The position numbers were made by a program, and so were the translations under genes. From positions 11,793,193 through 11,857,192 of the forward strand of contig JACGWO010000010.1 in the NCBI GenBank assembly GCA_034509735.1: a DNA stretch of 64,000 nucleotides, written 5' to 3'. The notes under the pieces were generated by a model. It had not been told where the DNA came from and ran no database searches. It worked only from the letters and a program-made list of their open reading frames with translations. Positions 1 to 11,768 of this stretch are shown here, piece by piece; the stretch's first letter is position 1; every line of letters begins with the position of its first letter. The stretch comes from Sesamum alatum (Eukaryota > Streptophyta > Magnoliopsida > Lamiales > Pedaliaceae).

Positions 1-474
1 ATGCCAGTCATACCGACCAAGCCTCCAAGGCTTCCATATGACGATTCCCGCGAGTCAGTTCAATCAGCTGACATCCTTGTCAACTAACCCACTAATATTG
101 CATAGACGTCCAACGTCTGTCGCCGATGAAACACGGCACTCATCTAATGAATGCAATCCTTAGTGCAAGTCTGTATAGGACTCTCGATGCCCTGTCTCAA
201 GGTCCTCGACTTGGAATGTTTGAGACCTAACCCTTAGAAGTTAGTTTCATAGCTGTCATCCAATGCGCAGCCCAACTACATGGGTTGTTCGTTTGGCCTG
301 TGGGCTTTGTTGTGATGTTAATGGAATAAACATAAATAGCGAGCACAACAAATGGAACTGCCAAACATGAATACTCACTTTATTCATATAAGAATATTAT
401 AATTACAATGACATTGTCAGAAATAGATTACATCAAGGCCAATCTAATTGGCTTTCCGGTCACCTATTCTAACA
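1..474 (-). mobile_element. Copia-type LTR, copy C1 (partial)
   Basis: Read on the minus strand this begins TGTTAGAATAGGTGACC at 474, the start shared by the LTR copies at 38338, 52887 (minus) and 56660. The rest of the LTR lies left of the window. The family is recognised by shared blocks such as the direct repeat around 'cttagtgcaagtct' and 'gatgaaacacg'. It abuts LTR copy C2 of opposite orientation and was probably inserted into it, because C2 begins abruptly mid-LTR at 475. The left target duplication lies outside the window, so this cannot be tested here. Confidence 0.75.
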
Positions 475-1576
475 ATTTGGAATTAATTTTAGAAGAAGCG
501 AATTATTTTAATTAAATTAAATTAATTCAAGGAGAAAAATAAATGATTGGATCATTTATTGGGAAATCCATTTGATGGATGGTCCAATAATTAATTATTT
601 TGATTACTTAATTTACTTAGAACCTATAAATTAATTGGATTAGTTTATCGGGTATGGCTTAATTAATTGATTGGATCAATTAATTAGAGTTTGGACTTAT
701 ATTTATTTAATTGAATTAAATAAAATTATGGGCTTCAATTGGATTGAGATTAATTGAATTAATTAATTCCCAATGGAATTTGTTTGGACTTAATTTAACT
801 AGATTAGAAAAAAGTTCAAGACTAGTAGTCCTAGTCCATGGAAAAATAAAATTTATAACAAGTGAAGGAGGAATTAAAATCCTCCACATGTGAGGCACGT
901 GTGACCAGCCATTATGTGGTTTTATGGGTGATTTATTTGCTATAAAGATGCATGGTTATGTAGATAGTGGTGTGTGTATGTAGGTTGCTTTGGAAGTTAA
1001 CAATAGAAGTTGAATTTTGAATTCAACAATTCTACATACACAAAACTATTCACATAACTTGTATGGGATAGTCTTGCACGAAATTTTCCATCAAATAACT
1101 CTCCAAAATCTTTGAAAAAACTCTCCTTTTTGTGTAACCTTTTGTAAAGGTTTGAACTAAAAACATTCCAAAAACACTAATCAATAGTGTTCATTTGGAG
1201 TTGTTTGTTTCTTCTTTTCTCTACTTCTATCTAGCAATAGATTAGAGGATCTATATTCCATAGTGTGGTGTGGACAAATTAGAGGGATTCTAATTTGGAT
1301 CCTCAAGTGAACGGAAGGAGAAACGAAAATGGAACAACGCTAGAACTGGTTTTACGTGTTATGATCAAAGGTTGGTTTTCTTTACGTTTTCATGTATCGT
1401 TTGTTCATATCATTTTAGCCACATGTCCAGTATTCTTCTTTTGTTATTTATGCTATAACATACACCGAACGCCCGGGAACTTTAAAGGGAACACCCCTTT
1501 GAACCCGTTTAAGGTTACGCCTTTAATTACGTTTTTACGCTTTCATTGCGTTCCCAGGCCGTACCTGATTCTTTCA
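475..1576 (+). mobile_element. Copia-type LTR, copy C2 (3' part, likely solo LTR)
   Basis: This matches the second half of LTR copies C5 (from about 39455) and C7 (to 58609): an AT-rich block, a 'tagtgtggtgtggaca' block near 1260, the 'caccgaacgcccggg' block near 1465, and the CTTTCA terminus at 1571-1576. No tRNA-Met primer site follows the terminus, so it looks like a solo LTR. It preserves the empty target (674-683, gatcaattaa) of the MITE that sits in sister copy C5. A weak reading frame at 1295-1588 lies across the LTR end and is not a gene. Confidence 0.7.
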
Positions 1577-1851
1577 ATTTTTGTGTAGTTTGTATATTTT
1601 CGTATGAATGAAATGGAAGGAAGGTTCCCCTTTAAATACAAATCAAACTACCGTTTCATCCTCTAACTACCCTAACAATGACTCAGACTAATAATAGAAG
1701 AAAGCGTACAACGTTATTAAAGAAACGCAAGAACGAAAACACGATTTTCAGTGGCTTCTTCTATCCTTTGTCAATGAACACAGCAGGCAAATGGCTGAGC
1801 ATGGCCAAGGCACCTCCTTGATCACTGGTTTGGGCTGAGTCTACACATGAA
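1577..1851. other. Unassigned spacer
   Basis: No gene or repeat boundary is recognised between the C2 LTR terminus and the Copia RNase H remnant. It may be degraded upstream pol sequence of that remnant, but I cannot align it. Confidence 0.4.
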
Positions 1852-2062
1852 TATTCAACAGCTGCCCTCCATATTACTACGAATCCGGTTTTTCATGAGC
1901 ACGCCAATCACCTTGACATCGATTGTCACTTGGTGCCCGATCAGTTCAAACTCGGATTCATTGCTCCGTCTCACGTCCCTCCCTCTCAGCAGGTTGCTGA
2001 TTTGTTCACCAAGTCTCTTTCTGTTGGTAACTTCACTTGTTTCACTGGCCAGCTGGGCCACA
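1852..2062 (+). pseudogene. Copia polyprotein C-terminus (RNase H tail)
   Basis: In the frame with CTC at 1867-1869, the translation contains NPVFHEHANHLDIDCHLV, then a spacer, then QQVADLFTKSLSV, ending near GQLGH. These are the conserved last motifs of Copia-type RNase H (NPVFHERTKHIEIDCHFVR ... ADIFTKAL). The frame is open through this stretch, but upstream RT and RNase H sequence is missing, so it is a dead 3' fragment. It does not belong to the C-family LTRs nearby in any demonstrable way. A TATA-like 'gtataaatag' at about 2301 may lie in this element's own 3' LTR. Confidence 0.75.
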
Positions 2063-3273
2063 TTCCTTCTTCTCCAGTGCTGTATTTAAGCTTCAAGCTG
2101 GGTTGGCAAGCTGTAGAGAATGTATGGGTTGCAAAGATGGTGAAAGTAGCCAGTGTCGCATTCATGTTTCAAGTTTCTGTAAAAAACGCTTTTTGTATCT
2201 TTACCTTTTATTTAGTAGTATTACGTCTTTAGCACAGCTTGGTGGAGTATGAGTCCGGAGTCCAGCTTGAGAGTTAGTTAGTTCGTTAGATCTTTCCTCT
2301 TGTATAAATAGTGAGTTTGTACAGTTTCTCGTTTGAGATTTTGAATCAGATTTCCTACCAGAGATTTTTCCATATGGCCTGCCTTCAATCTTTCTCTCTT
2401 GGTAAAATTTCACAACCTCAACATTAAACAAATATCTCCCTCTCTCTCTGTCTCCATATATACATAGAATAAAGAATAAGAAGAAAACATTGGAAAGAGA
2501 AATCAGAATGGGTGGAGAACATGATGCAATATTCTTCAATCCTTGTGATTCTCTCAGTTTAGCGCAGCGCCTTGGTTCAAGACTACATTATAACCTAAGC
2601 CATATTTCACAGCTTGAGCTTGATGTTTTCTTCGGACGAGACGAGCCCAAAAATACAACTCAAGAAAATATTGCACTTGACGAGAAAGCGCACGACGTGT
2701 CTGTTGACAGGCGTCAGAGATCATTAACAGCTGCGAAGAAAATAAGTCAAACATCTCGGCGCATACACGCAGGGAAACAGAGAAGAGCAGAGGGCCGATC
2801 TGAATGTACACCGAGAGAAGTAGGAGAGGGAAAAGTTCAGGCCCAAGTCGATTGCAATAGCAATTTGGTTGTTTGTTAATTTTCCGTTGTTTAGTTCTTT
2901 CGTTTTCCGGTTTTTAGTTGGTACAAATTAGAAAAAGTTGAGGTCCAAGACGAGTAGGCGATTCTGAGGAAATCATTAATCAGAGAATCAAGATGGTTAT
3001 GAAGTAAAGAAACTTCAAGGTTAATTGCAAATTTTTTGTTGCTAGTTTTTTGTTCTTTAATTAGTTGTTTTGTTTTTTATTTTCATTTTGTACAAATTAC
3101 AAAAAAATAAATACCATATGTAAGTTATAATTTTATTTAACATCAATATTCTTTGAGTATGTAAACTTTGTTGGATCCAGAGGATTACTATTTTTTTTTT
3201 TATTGGAATATGTTTTTCTATGCGACGGAGGAAGGAAATACTCACGAGGCCAAGATGGACTTTTCATGAGTAA
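2063..3273. other. Unassigned region, possible retroelement 3' LTR and one 129-codon frame
   Basis: About 2240-2430 has LTR-like composition with a TATA-like box near 2301, and could be the 3' LTR of the Copia fragment just upstream. A plus frame at 2490-2879 (129 codons) has no motif I recognise and no clear gene context. A related T-rich motif ending 'gtacaaatta' occurs twice (about 2880-2930 and 3050-3098). No function is assigned. Confidence 0.35.
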
Positions 3274-5009
3274 CACTACAAAGAAAAAATGTTGAATGGA
3301 TTTTATTTAATTTGAAACAAGTGGTCATTTTTTGGAACAAGTTTTGTAACGGCTGACTACTCGTTCGTTGTAGATCCGTTACAAAAATTTTGTACAAACT
3401 TTGGAAAAGCCGTTCGAAATTTGGGTCGGCCCTTGTACCGAATTCCTAACCCGTTACAAAAGTTGACCGATATACGAAATTTACTGAAATGATTTTCGAA
3501 CGCACTTTGTACCTGCTTTGGAAACAACATTCTTTAAAAAAAAATTCTTCACATTTTGGAACAAGTTTTGTAAAACAATGTTTGTAATTTTATAGCATTT
3601 CGGGAACGGGACTTGGACCATTCAGGAACGAGTTTTGTACCTCTTTCTTTGAACGCGTTATGTTCCTCTTGTTTTAATCGTTTTGGTACCTTTTTTGGAA
3701 CTAGTTTTGTAAGGATTTTCTTGTTATATGTTGGTAAATTGTATCATAATACCCATTACAAAAATCGATACAAAATTAATATATTTTTTAAAAATAACTT
3801 ATATTACTTTTAAATATTTTTAAAAAATGACTTTAATTTAATATTTCTCATTATAATAATTTGTTTGAATTTTAATTTATAAAAAAAATTAATTCTTAAA
3901 TTTGGAATATTTAAATAAATTGAGGTGCAATTAAAATATATTTAACAAAATAAAATAAATATTAATTAAATATTGTATGCTAATACAACTTAAAAGATAA
4001 AAAATAAATGATCCCTAATCCAAATCGGACTCCCCATCAGCAGCGTCCACATCGTCCTATGCATCGTTGTTCGGGGCTGAAGGATCAGCTAAAGGTTGGG
4101 ACCGGTCAGGCAACGGAGGAATGGGTAGATTCTTCATCATATGAATGAGCATCTCCTCGAACCTCACCACCTAATGATCGAGTTTTAGGCGTGCCGGTGG
4201 CGGTGGCAGTGGCCATGTCGATGTATGCGTCCGGTTAGGCTGTGATGGTCCAGCAGCTGAGGCGTAGGCCTCTAAACCCAGACCGAAAATACATGCTTTG
4301 TTCCAGCCGCCCATTGCCAACAACCACAAATGTTGTCCTATCATGACCACCAAGCCTTCGAAAGAGATCGGAGGATCTTGCCCATCGGCCAGTGCCTGAG
4401 CCTGTTGGTCCTCCGGCATCTTCTGGAAGATCTGCGAAACAAAAAAACCCATCAGAAATAGAAGTGTAAATTAGTGAGAATTTAAAACGAGAACCAATTC
4501 TATAAGCAACTTACCGCCACCTGCTCTGCACTCAGGCCGCCCCAATTGTTGTTGGTCTTGTTCTTATAGTATCTGAAGAACAGCTCCATTTGCTTAGAGG
4601 TTGTCGAGTTGTATCTCTTGTGAAACAAAAGAAAAAAAAATGACGGTGAATTAATTATTCATAAAAGCTTTAAAAACCAAGAAGCTTACTAGCTTCCGTC
4701 TGTGCATGCCAACGAAGGATGATCCTCCATGGTAAAGGGTAGTTGTTGCGGCCATGTTGGCCGCCTGATTGGCCTTATTATTGGCGTGCTCCTCCATGAA
4801 GTCTGCGTTGGCCTAGTATTCCTACAGCTGGCGCTAGACCTCTCTGGTCAGCCACATCGGCTAGACCATCTGAGCCCTGGCGTCAACAAATTGCCGCTTC
4901 ACGAACTTTCTGATAAACATCCAGAACATCTTAAACATGTCTTCGTCATTGCAATCCCACTAGTTAGTAAGCTGCAATTTCACATAGAAAAAAAAATCAT
5001 AAGTAATGA
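3274..5009 (-). mobile_element. CACTA element 1, 3' portion
   Basis: The terminus CACTACAAAGAAAAAA starts at 3274, the signature of En/Spm (CACTA) elements. It is followed by subterminal copies of 'ggaacaagttttgtaac' and 'cgttacaaaa', the kind of repeats bound by CACTA transposases. An accessory-protein remnant is read on the minus strand inside. The element stops where a Gypsy 5' LTR begins at 5010. The other half is not found on the far side, because that side is itself replaced by another insertion at 12147. Confidence 0.75.
4000..4990 (-). pseudogene. CACTA accessory transposition protein (TNPA-like) remnant
   Basis: Read right to left, the translated blocks include NADFMEEHANNKANQAANMA, then SSFVGMHRRK, then RYYKNKTNNNWGGLSAEQV, then FQKMPEDQQAQALADGQDPP and a proline-rich tail. 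This order is typical of the second protein of plant CACTA elements, which binds subterminal repeats. Splice-like gaps separate the blocks. The upstream block (about 4820-4990) has at least five in-frame TAG stops, at places where Trp or Gln codons are plausible, so it is dead. The assignment rests on the element context and recalled family patterns. Confidence 0.6.
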
Positions 5010-6295
5010 TGATAAGTGTATAAATTGATCATATTTTATGAATATAATTCTCTTTTTCCAAGTATTAAATATCCTAATGATAGGGTCTTATTGCATTTTC
5101 AGCATAAAGGAATTAGTGAAAAGCAAAAAGGCAAATTTAATTTGAAAAAGAGGAACTGAAGGCAATTAGGCAGATTTATAGATCCGGCTAGATGTACCCA
5201 TGCCTTACTTGACAAATGAATCTGCAGGAAAAAGGAAAGAAACTATTTTTTGTGCTGAAATTAAGGATGATTGCTGGACAAATTTCAAAAACTCTCCCAT
5301 TAAGGAAGCTAGCTTGGATCAAATGATTGATTTGATTAACTAGGATTAAGTAATCATGTATCCACCCCATTTTGTGTCCATGTTCATCAGGGTGTTAGTT
5401 GTATAAATAGGTAGCTCTTTCATTTGTCAAAAACATCGAATCTTTTATCTTCTACCTATCTTCTTAGTGCTGATATTTTAATGAAATTCTACATTTCTTT
5501 TACGTGTTCTCTCATTAATATGTTAGGCTGATTTTAATATTTTCAGTTTGAAGTTACGGTAAATGCTTGATTCCCAAACATTGTGAGATCTAACTTATGC
5601 TCTTTACGTTCGTTTAATTGATATTCATGCTATTCTCTACACTTTTATTACAAATGATTTGGTTTATGAATACTGTGGTCAATTGTTCATTATCAAGAAT
5701 GTTTGCTTAGCCAACTGAACTTGCAAATCTGTGTAATTATTTATTTAGTTCAATAACTAGTGGCAATGTAGCATAGTTTATTATGTTGTAATAATGAATT
5801 ATGTTATGGGGAATGCATGATCTAACTTAAACAAACCCTCGTAGGAATTTACTGGTTAGAATTGAGGATCTCTATTTCTTAATATTGTTAGTGGATTAAA
5901 TCGTGTGGACGTTCCCAAGGTGTTCATTAATTAGGTAATTAACCAACGGACGTTCCTTGGGCTAACGACAAGGTAATGAAAGGTGAGGTTGTCAGGTCGT
6001 AACAATGACGTAACCATTCTATCTTCTTAAACTATTGTTATCTTTACATCTATGATCAATGATGGAATCAAGCATGAACTTAACTTCAACCGAAAAGCTT
6101 TCTCATTCATTTTATCTCCTCTAAATTTCGTCTTTCATTTTTTAAAACTAAACCAACCCCCCCCCCCCTATTTTCTTTTATTTTCTTTTTAAATGAAGAG
6201 ATCAACTTAAATCCAATCCTTGTGGAATCGACCATACTTACTACTTTTACAAGTATTTAGTACAAAATTATTTTTGGTGGTTTTGACGCCCATCA
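5010..6295 (+). mobile_element. Gypsy-type 5' LTR
   Basis: It begins TGATAAGTGTATAAAT at 5010 and ends CCCATCA at 6295. The first 378 bases recur as the 3' LTR at 11769-12146. A TATA-like 'tgtataaatagg' lies at about 5399. The next bases are a primer binding site. Flanks: CACTA element 1 on the left, gag remnant on the right. A run of C (about 6160-6168) is the only low-complexity feature. Confidence 0.85.
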
Positions 6296-6298
6296 AAT

Positions 6299-6318
6299 TT
6301 TGGCGCCGTTGTCGGGGA
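6299..6318 (+). other. Primer binding site of the Gypsy element
   Basis: TTTGGCGCCGTTGTCGGGG follows the LTR by three bases. Plant Athila/Tat-lineage Gypsy elements have nearly the same sequence here, used as the tRNA primer site. This fixes plus orientation and the LTR end. Confidence 0.8.
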
Positions 6319-7117
6319 TTGGTGTCCTTAAGTTAATTTCTTCTCAGTTACATGAGGTAAACATAGCTTCCTTAGTTGATCTTCTAGACAAACTTACATC
6401 CCTTGTTGAGAGATTTGTTGCAGAAAAACTCCAACGAATGAATGCTTGTGGAATATGCAATTCCACGGGTCATCCCACCGACACTCCAAAAAGCACCCAC
6501 CGAACACGCCAATGTCGTAGGAGGATTGTTCTGACCATCGCAAATGAGATATGATCCCTATTTCAACATGTACAATCCAGGATGGAGGGATCATGTTAAC
6601 CTTAGCTATGGTTCTCAACCTCAAAGTTGCCCACCACCTCCTCTATCCAACTCCAAACCAAGTACGTCTCTTGAAGACATGATGAAAACACTTGTTACTA
6701 ATGTTCAAAACTTGGAGTCCCACACTAGAACGAGCATTCAAAATTTGAAGGTGCAGACTAAGACGATGGAGGCAAAAATGAGCCAATTATCGTCGACGGT
6801 CAGTCGACTAGAATCTCAAGGTAAGTTGCCATCTCAAACTGTGATTAATCCTAAACAAAATGCCAGTTCTATTGTTTTACATAGTGTAAAATGCCTGATA
6901 CCAAATACCAACGAAGATAGCACTAAGCTTCGGCACGTCCAGTGAGGTGAATCAGATCAGTAAATTGAGGTTCCACAAAAACAAGCTGACGAGCCCAATT
7001 CAGCCAAAGGAAGCCATCCGAAGGTACATGTAACTAAACCTCCTCTCCTTGAAAGATTCGTCAAGTCTAAAAAGGAGGAAGAAGAGAAAGAAATTCTAGA
7101 AACATTCGCAAGGTAGT
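6319..7117 (+). pseudogene. Gypsy gag C-terminal remnant
   Basis: Translated pieces include VDLLDKLTSLVERF, ACGICNSTGHPTDT (the single CX2C..H knuckle-like motif of Athila/Tat gag), YNPGWRDH, a coiled-coil-like SLEDMMKTLVTNVQNLE stretch, and KEEEEKEILETF at the end. The amino-terminal capsid part is missing, because the primer site is followed almost directly by the C-terminal part. Frames change at about 6490-6550 and 6900-6950, so it is not functional. It is cut at about 7117 by a CACTA insertion, and the following motif (IPLYAKFLKTLCTNK) resumes at 9336. Confidence 0.75.
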
Positions 7118-9335
7118 TTGAATTAGGAACGGTAGGTGAAAACTAACGACCATTCCAAACTGAAGTCCAATATTTCGTTTTGGCGCCCAATGAAAAATTG
7201 GTGGGAAATTCAACTATTGGAACGGTCAGTTTATACCCGACTTCATGCACATTCACGGTGGGAGATTGTACGGTGTAAGTATCACGAGCCAACATGAGTA
7301 AGTTTTACCATACTGGCCGTGCGGTGTAAACCTATCCGTGCAGAGCCCAAGTCTAACATTCCTCGGCTCAGCTGCAAAATCAGGATACGTCCAGTCAAAA
7401 TGCTTCCAAGCCTCTACATCGGACGGATGACACATGGATCCTTCCTCTATCTAATGGCTCCCATGCCAAGTCATATGCTCTACTGTGGCCTCCGACGCAT
7501 ACAACCTCTGCAGTCGATGGGTAATCGGTAGATACCTAAGAATGGCATATGGGGACTTCTTGCGTTTAGGATTTCTCTCCCTGGTGGGCTTGTACCTAGC
7601 ATCTGCACAGAACTTGCAATATTCCAAATCAATATCGTCCTTCCAGTACATGCAACCGTTTTTGCAAGCATCAACCTTCTGAATTGGTAAACCCAATTCT
7701 CTTATCAATTTCTTCGTATTGTAATAAACGGCGGGGAAAGTGTGATTGCGGGGCATTACAGTATTAGCCCACTGGCATAATCGATCATATGTACACTCGA
7801 AAAAACCCCCTTCGGCCTTGATATTCACCAAAGAGGTAATTGACGCCAACTGAGAGGTGGTGCAGTCATTCCATAAAGGTTGGTCCGCAGCATGAACTAT
7901 ATCAAAAAAACGGTCTGACAACCCAGACACATAAGCATAGGGCCCTGAATCGTAATATGAACTAGGACCCGCATCAGATGGACAATACCAAGTACCATCA
8001 TCAGTCGGTCCCTCCTTGTCTTATGAAGACTGGAATAACGGCCCGGCAACATCGAATACCATCCTCTGCGCCCAATCCATCTGAGCCGCATCACCCCAAT
8101 GCGAACTACCCTCCTCCTGAACGGGTGGCGTTTGCTGCTGCTACACAGGGGGCGCTGTCAATGCTTCAAGTATTCCTGCACCCTCTCCTCACTATGCGAA
8201 GTCCAATTGTAATACTCTGGCATAAACCCTTTCATACACAAATCAAAATTTACCTCGTCTGGTGTTTTGAACCGTTAGTTTTTTGCACTTCCGGCAGGGA
8301 CACTTAATCTTGTCCCCGTCCATATATGCACATTGAGACTGGGCCCATTCTAAAAATTTTGTAACACCATCCTCAAACTCCAGCGTCACACCCAGGACGT
8401 CTCAATCATATATCCATTTTCTCAACTGTCTTAACATGATTGGTCCTATGTATAATTCACAACAATACGCAATTAAATGACGAGAGTATATTATATATAC
8501 ATGCAAAAATAACAGAATGTTGCATACTTACCTGAGGAAAACACCTATCAATATCAATGCAAAATTCACGCTCGGTAATTCATATGTTCGATTTTCTGTA
8601 TAAAGAATCAAGGGGGGGAGTTACAACAAAATGAGTTGGAGAGTAAGTATAAGAACAATGACAAAGAAGGGGGACATATATATAGAAAATATTGGAACGG
8701 GCATTGGAATATTATTTGGAACACAAAACTAGCCGTTGAAATATAGCCATTGTTCCAGCTTTAGGAACGGTCTCAGGAGAGGAAACGGGAACGGTAATAT
8801 TACCGTTGTAATATAGCCGTTAACGCCTATTAGGAACGGTATGAGGCACACCCAAAAGGACCGTTCCTACTTGGAGTACAATTTGGAACTGTACTTGTAA
8901 CAATATTGCACTTACTATATACCCACAGTTTGGAACGGTAATTGCATTACATTTTTTTTCATGGCGTAAAAGGGTCTTCTGTAGGACTACATGTTGGAAC
9001 GGTCAGCCCACCGGTCCAAATAGATCCGTCCATTGGAACACATATAGTAACGGTAAGTGTTCTCGGTTGGCTGGCCGTTCCAAATTTCACACATGTGTTC
9101 CAAATTGAAGTCCAAAATATATCAGGTCCCTTTTAGGAACGGTTGTAGGTGTACAAATTGGCTCACCACTGTTGGCACTCTAATAGGAACGGTCGGGCCG
9201 TTCCTATTAATTTGTATTACAATTAGCACAACTGTGATGTCATCAACGGTTTATCGTTCCACAACTGTTCCTAGAACCGCTCCTATTTGGAACGGTCGTC
9301 TCTATCCGTTCCTGTTCCCGCATTTTTTTGTAGTG
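7118..9335 (-). mobile_element. CACTA element 2, internally deleted
   Basis: On the minus strand this begins CACTACAAAAAAATGCGG at 9335 and continues with many direct and inverted copies of 'ggaacggt' (8690-9320). It encodes the amino half of TNP2 down to about 7250, then jumps back to subterminal 'ggaacggt' repeats (7130-7225). This is the structure of a deletion derivative like dSpm. It interrupts the Gypsy gag/protease boundary. The far terminus near 7118 no longer reads CACTA, so the exact left edge and the 3-bp duplication are not provable. Confidence 0.7.
7240..8390 (-). pseudogene. TNP2-type CACTA transposase, amino half
   Basis: Reading from about 8390 down, the blocks are EWAQSQ, YMDGDKIKCPC, then SGLSDRFFDIVHAADQPLW, LASITSLVNIKAEG, KKLIRELGLPIQKVDAC, DIDLEYCKFC, KKSPYAILRYLPI, a stop, MCHPSDVEAWKHFDWTYPDF, and LGLCTDRFTPHGQYGKTYSC. 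The same blocks in the same order occur in the third CACTA element (49789-50886, 52893 onward). These are the hallmark TNP2 (transposase 21 family) motifs. The catalytic C-terminal half is deleted. The longest open piece is 7451-7930. Confidence 0.85.
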
Positions 9336-9665
9336 ATACCTCTCTACGCGAAATTTCTCAAGACGTTGTGCACTAATAAAGGCAAATTGAAAGACTTTAT
9401 TGATCCTTTAGTGCAAGAAACTGCTAAGTTTGATGGTGATCATGCATTTAAGGGAAAAAATCGATAAAAACTTCACCTCTAGTGCAAGAATTTATAAGAA
9501 CAAAGCTTTTCATGACAAAATAAGTTCGAGGAAGAACTCTCATATGGACCTCAAAGTTCTCCTAGGTCCACACCAGCGTTGGGTGCACTTCGTTGAAGCA
9601 GTGGACTTAGAGCGCCCAACTTATTCAAGTTGTGGCACAATATCGTCCAACCAAAGACATTAAAG
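9336..9665 (+). pseudogene. Gypsy pol remnant: gag/protease linker fused to integrase tail
   Basis: The frame opens with IPLYAKFLKTLCTNKGKLKD, a motif normally found just before the Athila/Tat protease. Within about 25 codons it passes to an integrase C-terminal pattern (ARIYKNKAFHDK, then a GLKVLL-like stretch with frameshifts). Protease, reverse transcriptase, RNase H and the integrase core are therefore deleted. The element is non-autonomous and must have relied on a related copy for mobility. Confidence 0.7.
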
Positions 9666-11768
9666 AAAGGCGCTACATGGGAGGTAACCCATGAGTTCTC
9701 TACCCTTCTCTCTCATTTTTTTTCATTTCATTTGAGTGTTTTGATTAACATGATGTTTATGCAGGCTGATTCATGCACAAAAGTCTCTGCGTCAAGCATG
9801 CCTACATCTAGTTTGGAAATCAAATCAGTCTGTAAGCCAGTCTATTAAGCGTGCACGCGTAATAGTTTATTCAAATATGTCTGAATTAAAAAATTAGACT
9901 GATTTGTTGTTTTTGTTAAGTATGCCATGCCTAATGGACCATACAAATCTATCTAAAAGAATCCGAATTACTGATTTGACTTTATTATTAGACGTGCCCA
10001 CGTCTAACAAATCAAACAAATCGGCAATATGATTTTGAAGACACATTTACACGTTCTTCTGCATTTTCATCTTTTATTCTATTTATTAAAAAAATGCAAA
10101 AACACAATTAGGGAAAATTTGTAACCAAACTTTCAACTCCTTATGTACAGCTGAAGACATTTGCCCTTCCCTTGATTGAGCTCACACGCCGTCGTCGCAC
10201 CAACACAAGCACTCACCGACCCGTTCACCAATCACGCACCATGCACTCAGACACGTTCCCTTTCCTTTTTCTTTATTATTTTCGTCCTTGAGATGCATGC
10301 ATATATCCATGTTATACATTGGGGCAATGTGGATATAAGTGTGGGGGTATTGACTGTTTGGTGTCTAGATGGATATTTTTTTCCGAATATCTTTGGCTTC
10401 TGAATGATGAAAAAAAATTTGTTGAGAATTGTGCTTGAAAAATCCTTTTGTGATCCACTCATAATGTGATGACGCTGCATGTGAATAGGGTACACACTTC
10501 ATACTTTAGATGATTCTTGGTTGGAGAGCTTGTTTTCATAATGATGATTTGAATCGAATTCTATATGTGTGAAGTTAGTGGATCGAACATACCCTGTGAG
10601 CTTTTTGAGCCCGAAAAAGAAAAATCTTGATTTTGAAAATTTTCCTTCTTGAAGGATACTTCTGTGACTTTGACTTCCTAGAACTTGCTTTGAATCATGT
10701 TGAGGCCACATAAACATGCATGCATCTGAAAATGATAAAGGCACTAGAATTGAAATCACTCTTTGCCCAAAAAGACCACCACATGATATTCTAACTTTAG
10801 CGAACCCACATTAAGCCTTAAAGCCTTGTTTTGTTTGAAACCATCACTTACAAGAATACTCCATTGTTCTTTCAAAACCTTGGAATTGAACCCTCCAAGA
10901 GCAAACTAGAACATCAAGGTAATCGAGCGTGTGTTCTAAAGAAATGGTTTTGAAAATAAATGTTTGTGTTTGAATTTTGTGGAATATGTTCCAACACAAG
11001 TGTGAGGATGTAATCATTGTGGTTTTTTTACTTTGAAATGGTAGGAGCCGGCATTGTTAAGTTCTATGCCTCATTACAAAAGAAAAAAAGAAGGAGAGAA
11101 GGAAAAAAAATCAGAAAAAAACTAAAGAAAAGAAAAAAAAGAAGAAAAAGTTGGCAAAGCAAAAGAAAGCAATATTCTTGCCACAAAAAAAAAGCAAGCA
11201 AAAGAAAAAGAAATAAAAATATGGAAAACAATCTCTCCAAAGACGAGGCATAATTCGAGAAGTCTTAGAACATTTGAGGGGAATGGGATTTAATTGCTTG
11301 ATGGGTTACTTGAAAGCTTTGAATAATTATTCACTCGTTTTAATTGATGCTCTATTTTGAACTTCTTGGACTTTAACATTCTTTGCCTATAAAATTCTTA
11401 CCCCAAAACCAAAGTCGCATTACAACCAAAGTCAAAGACCTTTTGATTCATGTATGTATATGTTTCTAAGTGGTGGAGATTCGATGCATAAGCAAGCATA
11501 TGGTGAATCATTGTTATGGAAAATTTTGAGAGAAGCACTTAAGCCACATACACTTGAGGGTTAAGGGAGCAGTGAGAAAATGGTCCACTAGTTTCATATG
11601 TCTGACTATGATGATAATCAATATGGGGATACTTGTTTCGAAGACTGATGGTTTGTCTTTATTATGAGGTGTGAAATTCTTGAAGCATGCGGTTACATCT
11701 TTACTTGAGTGTATTCATATTCTTATTCTTTCCTCGACAACGAGCAAAAGGTTAAGTCTGGGGGTGTT
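9666..11768 (+). mobile_element. Gypsy 3' untranslated region with polypurine tract
   Basis: The region opens with 'gggaggtaacccatgag' (about 9679), a diverged form of the GGGAGGCAACCCA motif that follows pol in Athila/Tat elements. It also holds 'ggatataagtgtgggggta' near 10333, another known landmark. An A/G-rich block (11080-11215) gives a meaningless Lys-rich frame. The polypurine tract 'aagtctgggggtgt' ends directly before the 3' LTR at 11769. No cellular gene is seen here. Confidence 0.7.

Noticed and set aside
3274..9335. A single intact CACTA element spanning the two opposed CACTA termini
   Set aside because: A Gypsy LTR, primer site and gag lie between them, the flanking trinucleotides (TAA and ATA) differ, and Gypsy sequence continues right after 9335. 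It is kept only as an alternative in a finding.
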